Positions 14,332-15,863 of a stretch of 15,863 bases of DNA are shown in pieces. Both the position numbers and the translations under genes were made by a program. The notes under the pieces were generated by a model. That model was not told where the DNA came from. It searched no databases and saw only the letters and a program-made list of their open reading frames with translations. How positions within the stretch are numbered: the first letter of the stretch is position 1; each line of letters opens with the position of its first letter. This DNA is from Rhodospirillales bacterium (GTDB lineage: Bacteria > Pseudomonadota > Alphaproteobacteria > Micavibrionales > Micavibrionaceae): the NCBI GenBank assembly GCA_020638395.1, contig JACKIP010000017.1, positions 1-15,863 of the forward strand, in the 5' to 3' direction.

Positions 14332-15863
14332 ATGGCTGGTTATTTTCTCCCTGAATCTGATGCTGTGGCAAAAGCAGCCACTGTTGGTAACGCGTTTGAC
14401 GAGAAACCTCTTTTTCTGCAAAATCTTGCTAAAGCGCAGATACGCGCCGGAAAATTAACCGGAAAAACTCCGGAGGAGATGAGATCCCGCCGTTCTGATT
14501 ACATAGACACCCCCATCAGAGCCACAAAAGATCTGATCAAGGTTTTGACGGAAACCGAAGCTCCGGAAGAAGAGATCTCTATTCTGAACACACACATAGA
14601 GCAAATGAAGCGTTATGGCGCACAAATTGATGTGAAACTGCTTATCGCAAAAGAAAAACCTGTCACAGGGAGTGATTTCCTGCGTGCTTTCCTTATTCGG
14701 GATGATGCCCGCAAAGAGGTAACAGAAAGCCAAAAAGTCATAGACTCCGAGAATTTGGATTTTTCCCATAACAACAAACAGAAACATCTCGACACTATCG
14801 AAACTTGTGTTGCTGATCTGCAGGAAAAGCTGGTCGATCAAAATTTGCGGCAGGCCCTGAAAGCCGATCGCCTGACCAGATCATCCGCCGAACGCATATC
14901 TCAACAACGTATCGAGCTGATTGATACTCCGATAGAGCGCCTAAAACAGGTTATCGATGCACTGACTCACGTCGGAACAAACGCCGACGACCTCAAACCT
15001 TTTCAAGATCACTACGATCAGATGAATCGTTATCAAGATCAAATAAACGCCCGACTGCTTCTGGAGAAAGACGCATCGGAAATTTCTTTGCGGGACAGAA
15101 ATAAAATTATAGAAACACCTCTGAAAAAAGCAAATGCAGATTTTGCCCTGAGCCGTGTATTCGTTGACACCGGCATGGAAGACCCGTTCCTGGCTCTGAA
15201 ACAACGCCATGCTGAAGCAATGAGAGGCTATCATGAGCAGCTGGAGTTAAAATTACTCCCCGACGATCACCCTGTCGTCATCGCTGCCAGAATGGGGGGC
15301 CTCTCCCCGGAGCAGGTTAGGGTTGTTGAGACCTCGGAAATACTTTCCAATAACACCTCCCCTGTAACAAAAGCCACCGCCGAAAAACCAGGAACCCTCT
15401 CGACAGATCATCCTGCTGCGCAGGCGCTCATTGCCATGGGAATTCCACCTTCAATGGCAACCGCTCCCTTCAATACTATTCAAGGAGAAGAGGCTCCCGC
15501 GGCTCCATCCCTCAAAGCAACAAAGAACGAGCCCACCCTCGATCTTTTTGAAACAGAAGATGAACCGGCAGCCCCAACTGCACGAAAAGGGCTTTTCTCA
15601 AGCTTGAAAAATGCCGGATACAGAATTGCAACGGCTTTCTCTGACGCGCTCTCCAACGGCGTAAAAACCGTCAAAGAAACCTTCGGTCGCCTCCTTGAAA
15701 ATGAAAAAGTACAAAGCCTTCTGTCAGGTGTAGCGGCGGCGGCAATTGTCGGAAGCGCCGGGGCGATTGCCCTTTATGACGATCAACCCGTCAAGGCGAC
15801 GCATACCCCCACCGTTCAATCGGAAGCGCTGGATACAACATTCCAAAGGGTAGCATACGGCAA
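14332..15863 (+). CDS. Unrecognised helical-repeat protein with one membrane segment (partial, runs off the end)
   Basis: The frame is open from ATG 14332 to the last base, 510 codons without a stop. I do not recognise the family. Residues 1-310 are charged, almost Cys-free and helical. A unit at 30-104 (opening QNLAKAQ) is repeated at 170-243 (opening QNLRQAL). Both hold IDTPI (58-62 and 197-201), QM-x-RY and a closing LL. A half unit with IETPL at 260-264 and a faded one near 136-172 suggest four blocks of about 63-79 residues, like a helical-bundle or coiled-coil rod. An acidic, Ala/Pro-rich linker (about 340-418), a basic amphipathic stretch (419-460) and a hydrophobic helix (463-482, LLSGVAAAAIVGSAGAIALY) follow. 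The C-terminus would then face the periplasm. GAGG at 14322-14325 supports the start; an in-frame ATG at 14320 has no room for a ribosome site. The gene stands alone after the rhodanese. Confidence 0.85.
   Translation, partial: MAGYFLPESDAVAKAATVGNAFDEKPLFLQNLAKAQIRAGKLTGKTPEEMRSRRSDYIDTPIRATKDLIKVLTETEAPEEEISILNTHIEQMKRYGAQIDVKLLIAKEKPVTGSDFLRAFLIRDDARKEVTESQKVIDSENLDFSHNNKQKHLDTIETCVADLQEKLVDQNLRQALKADRLTRSSAERISQQRIELIDTPIERLKQVIDALTHVGTNADDLKPFQDHYDQMNRYQDQINARLLLEKDASEISLRDRNKIIETPLKKANADFALSRVFVDTGMEDPFLALKQRHAEAMRGYHEQLELKLLPDDHPVVIAARMGGLSPEQVRVVETSEILSNNTSPVTKATAEKPGTLSTDHPAAQALIAMGIPPSMATAPFNTIQGEEAPAAPSLKATKNEPTLDLFETEDEPAAPTARKGLFSSLKNAGYRIATAFSDALSNGVKTVKETFGRLLENEKVQSLLSGVAAAAIVGSAGAIALYDDQPVKATHTPTVQSEALDTTFQRVAYG

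Noticed and set aside
14455..15674. Several minus-strand frames of 60-128 codons across the last gene
   Set aside because: They are antisense to a continuous 510-codon frame with a good ribosome site and internal repeats; none shows a domain.
1..15863. Mobile elements, CRISPR arrays, tRNA or rRNA genes
   Set aside because: No transposase or integrase motifs, no regularly spaced repeats and no cloverleaf-like segments were seen in reading the window.

Overview
The window looks like chromosomal DNA of an alphaproteobacterium with a Gram-negative envelope. Evidence: lexA carries a GTTC-N7-GTTC box, the alphaproteobacterial SOS operator, in its own promoter. lexA lies tail to tail with the end of a ComEC-type competence gene, a common arrangement in that class. 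There is Kdo synthesis (kdsA), cell division (ftsQ, ddl) and a PpiD-type chaperone near trp genes. A Micavibrio- or Rhodospirillales-like host is possible but cannot be settled here. I see no transposase, integrase, tRNA, rRNA or CRISPR array. Gene density is high and no gap exceeds 300 bases.

Layout. 1-147: C-terminal end of comEC (+). 141-2680 (-): trpD-trpC, overlapping by 8 bp, then lexA with its own LexA-controlled promoter. 2716-3828 (+): a membrane-anchored divergent polysaccharide deacetylase, head to head with trpD across only 35 bp. 3782-5668 (-): a PpiD/SurA-like periplasmic folding factor. 5745-6965 (-): a fold-III PLP decarboxylase of the ornithine/lysine type. 7121-7951 (+): metal-dependent-type kdsA. 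8062-10174 (+): two soluble signalling proteins, a REC-GGDEF and a REC-histidine kinase, followed by a large nested inverted repeat. 10366-13172 (+): an envelope block of a LysM/LytM lipoprotein with a degenerate zinc site, ddl, and ftsQ overlapping ddl by 40 bp. 13185-13493 (-): an ArsR-family regulator with the cysteine pair of persulfide sensors (BigR/SqrR type). It diverges from 13607-14210 (+), a two-helix DUF2798 protein and a single-domain rhodanese. 14332-15863 (+): the start of a large unrecognised helical-repeat protein with one membrane segment, running off the window end.

How they fit together. LexA represses itself and SOS genes. TrpD and TrpC catalyse two steps of tryptophan synthesis, but trpE and trpG are not beside them. 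Ddl, FtsQ and the non-catalytic LytM factor all act on peptidoglycan or septation, and appear to be a fragment of the division/cell-wall cluster without ftsA/ftsZ. The two receiver proteins are probably one phosphorylation-to-cyclic-di-GMP circuit without a built-in membrane sensor. The ArsR/DUF2798/rhodanese set looks like a small sulfane-sulfur response module.

The least explained items are the helical-repeat protein at 14332, the nested inverted repeat at 10163-10257, and the putative persulfide module with its tandem AT-rich operator. All functional statements are from reading motifs. No database search was run.
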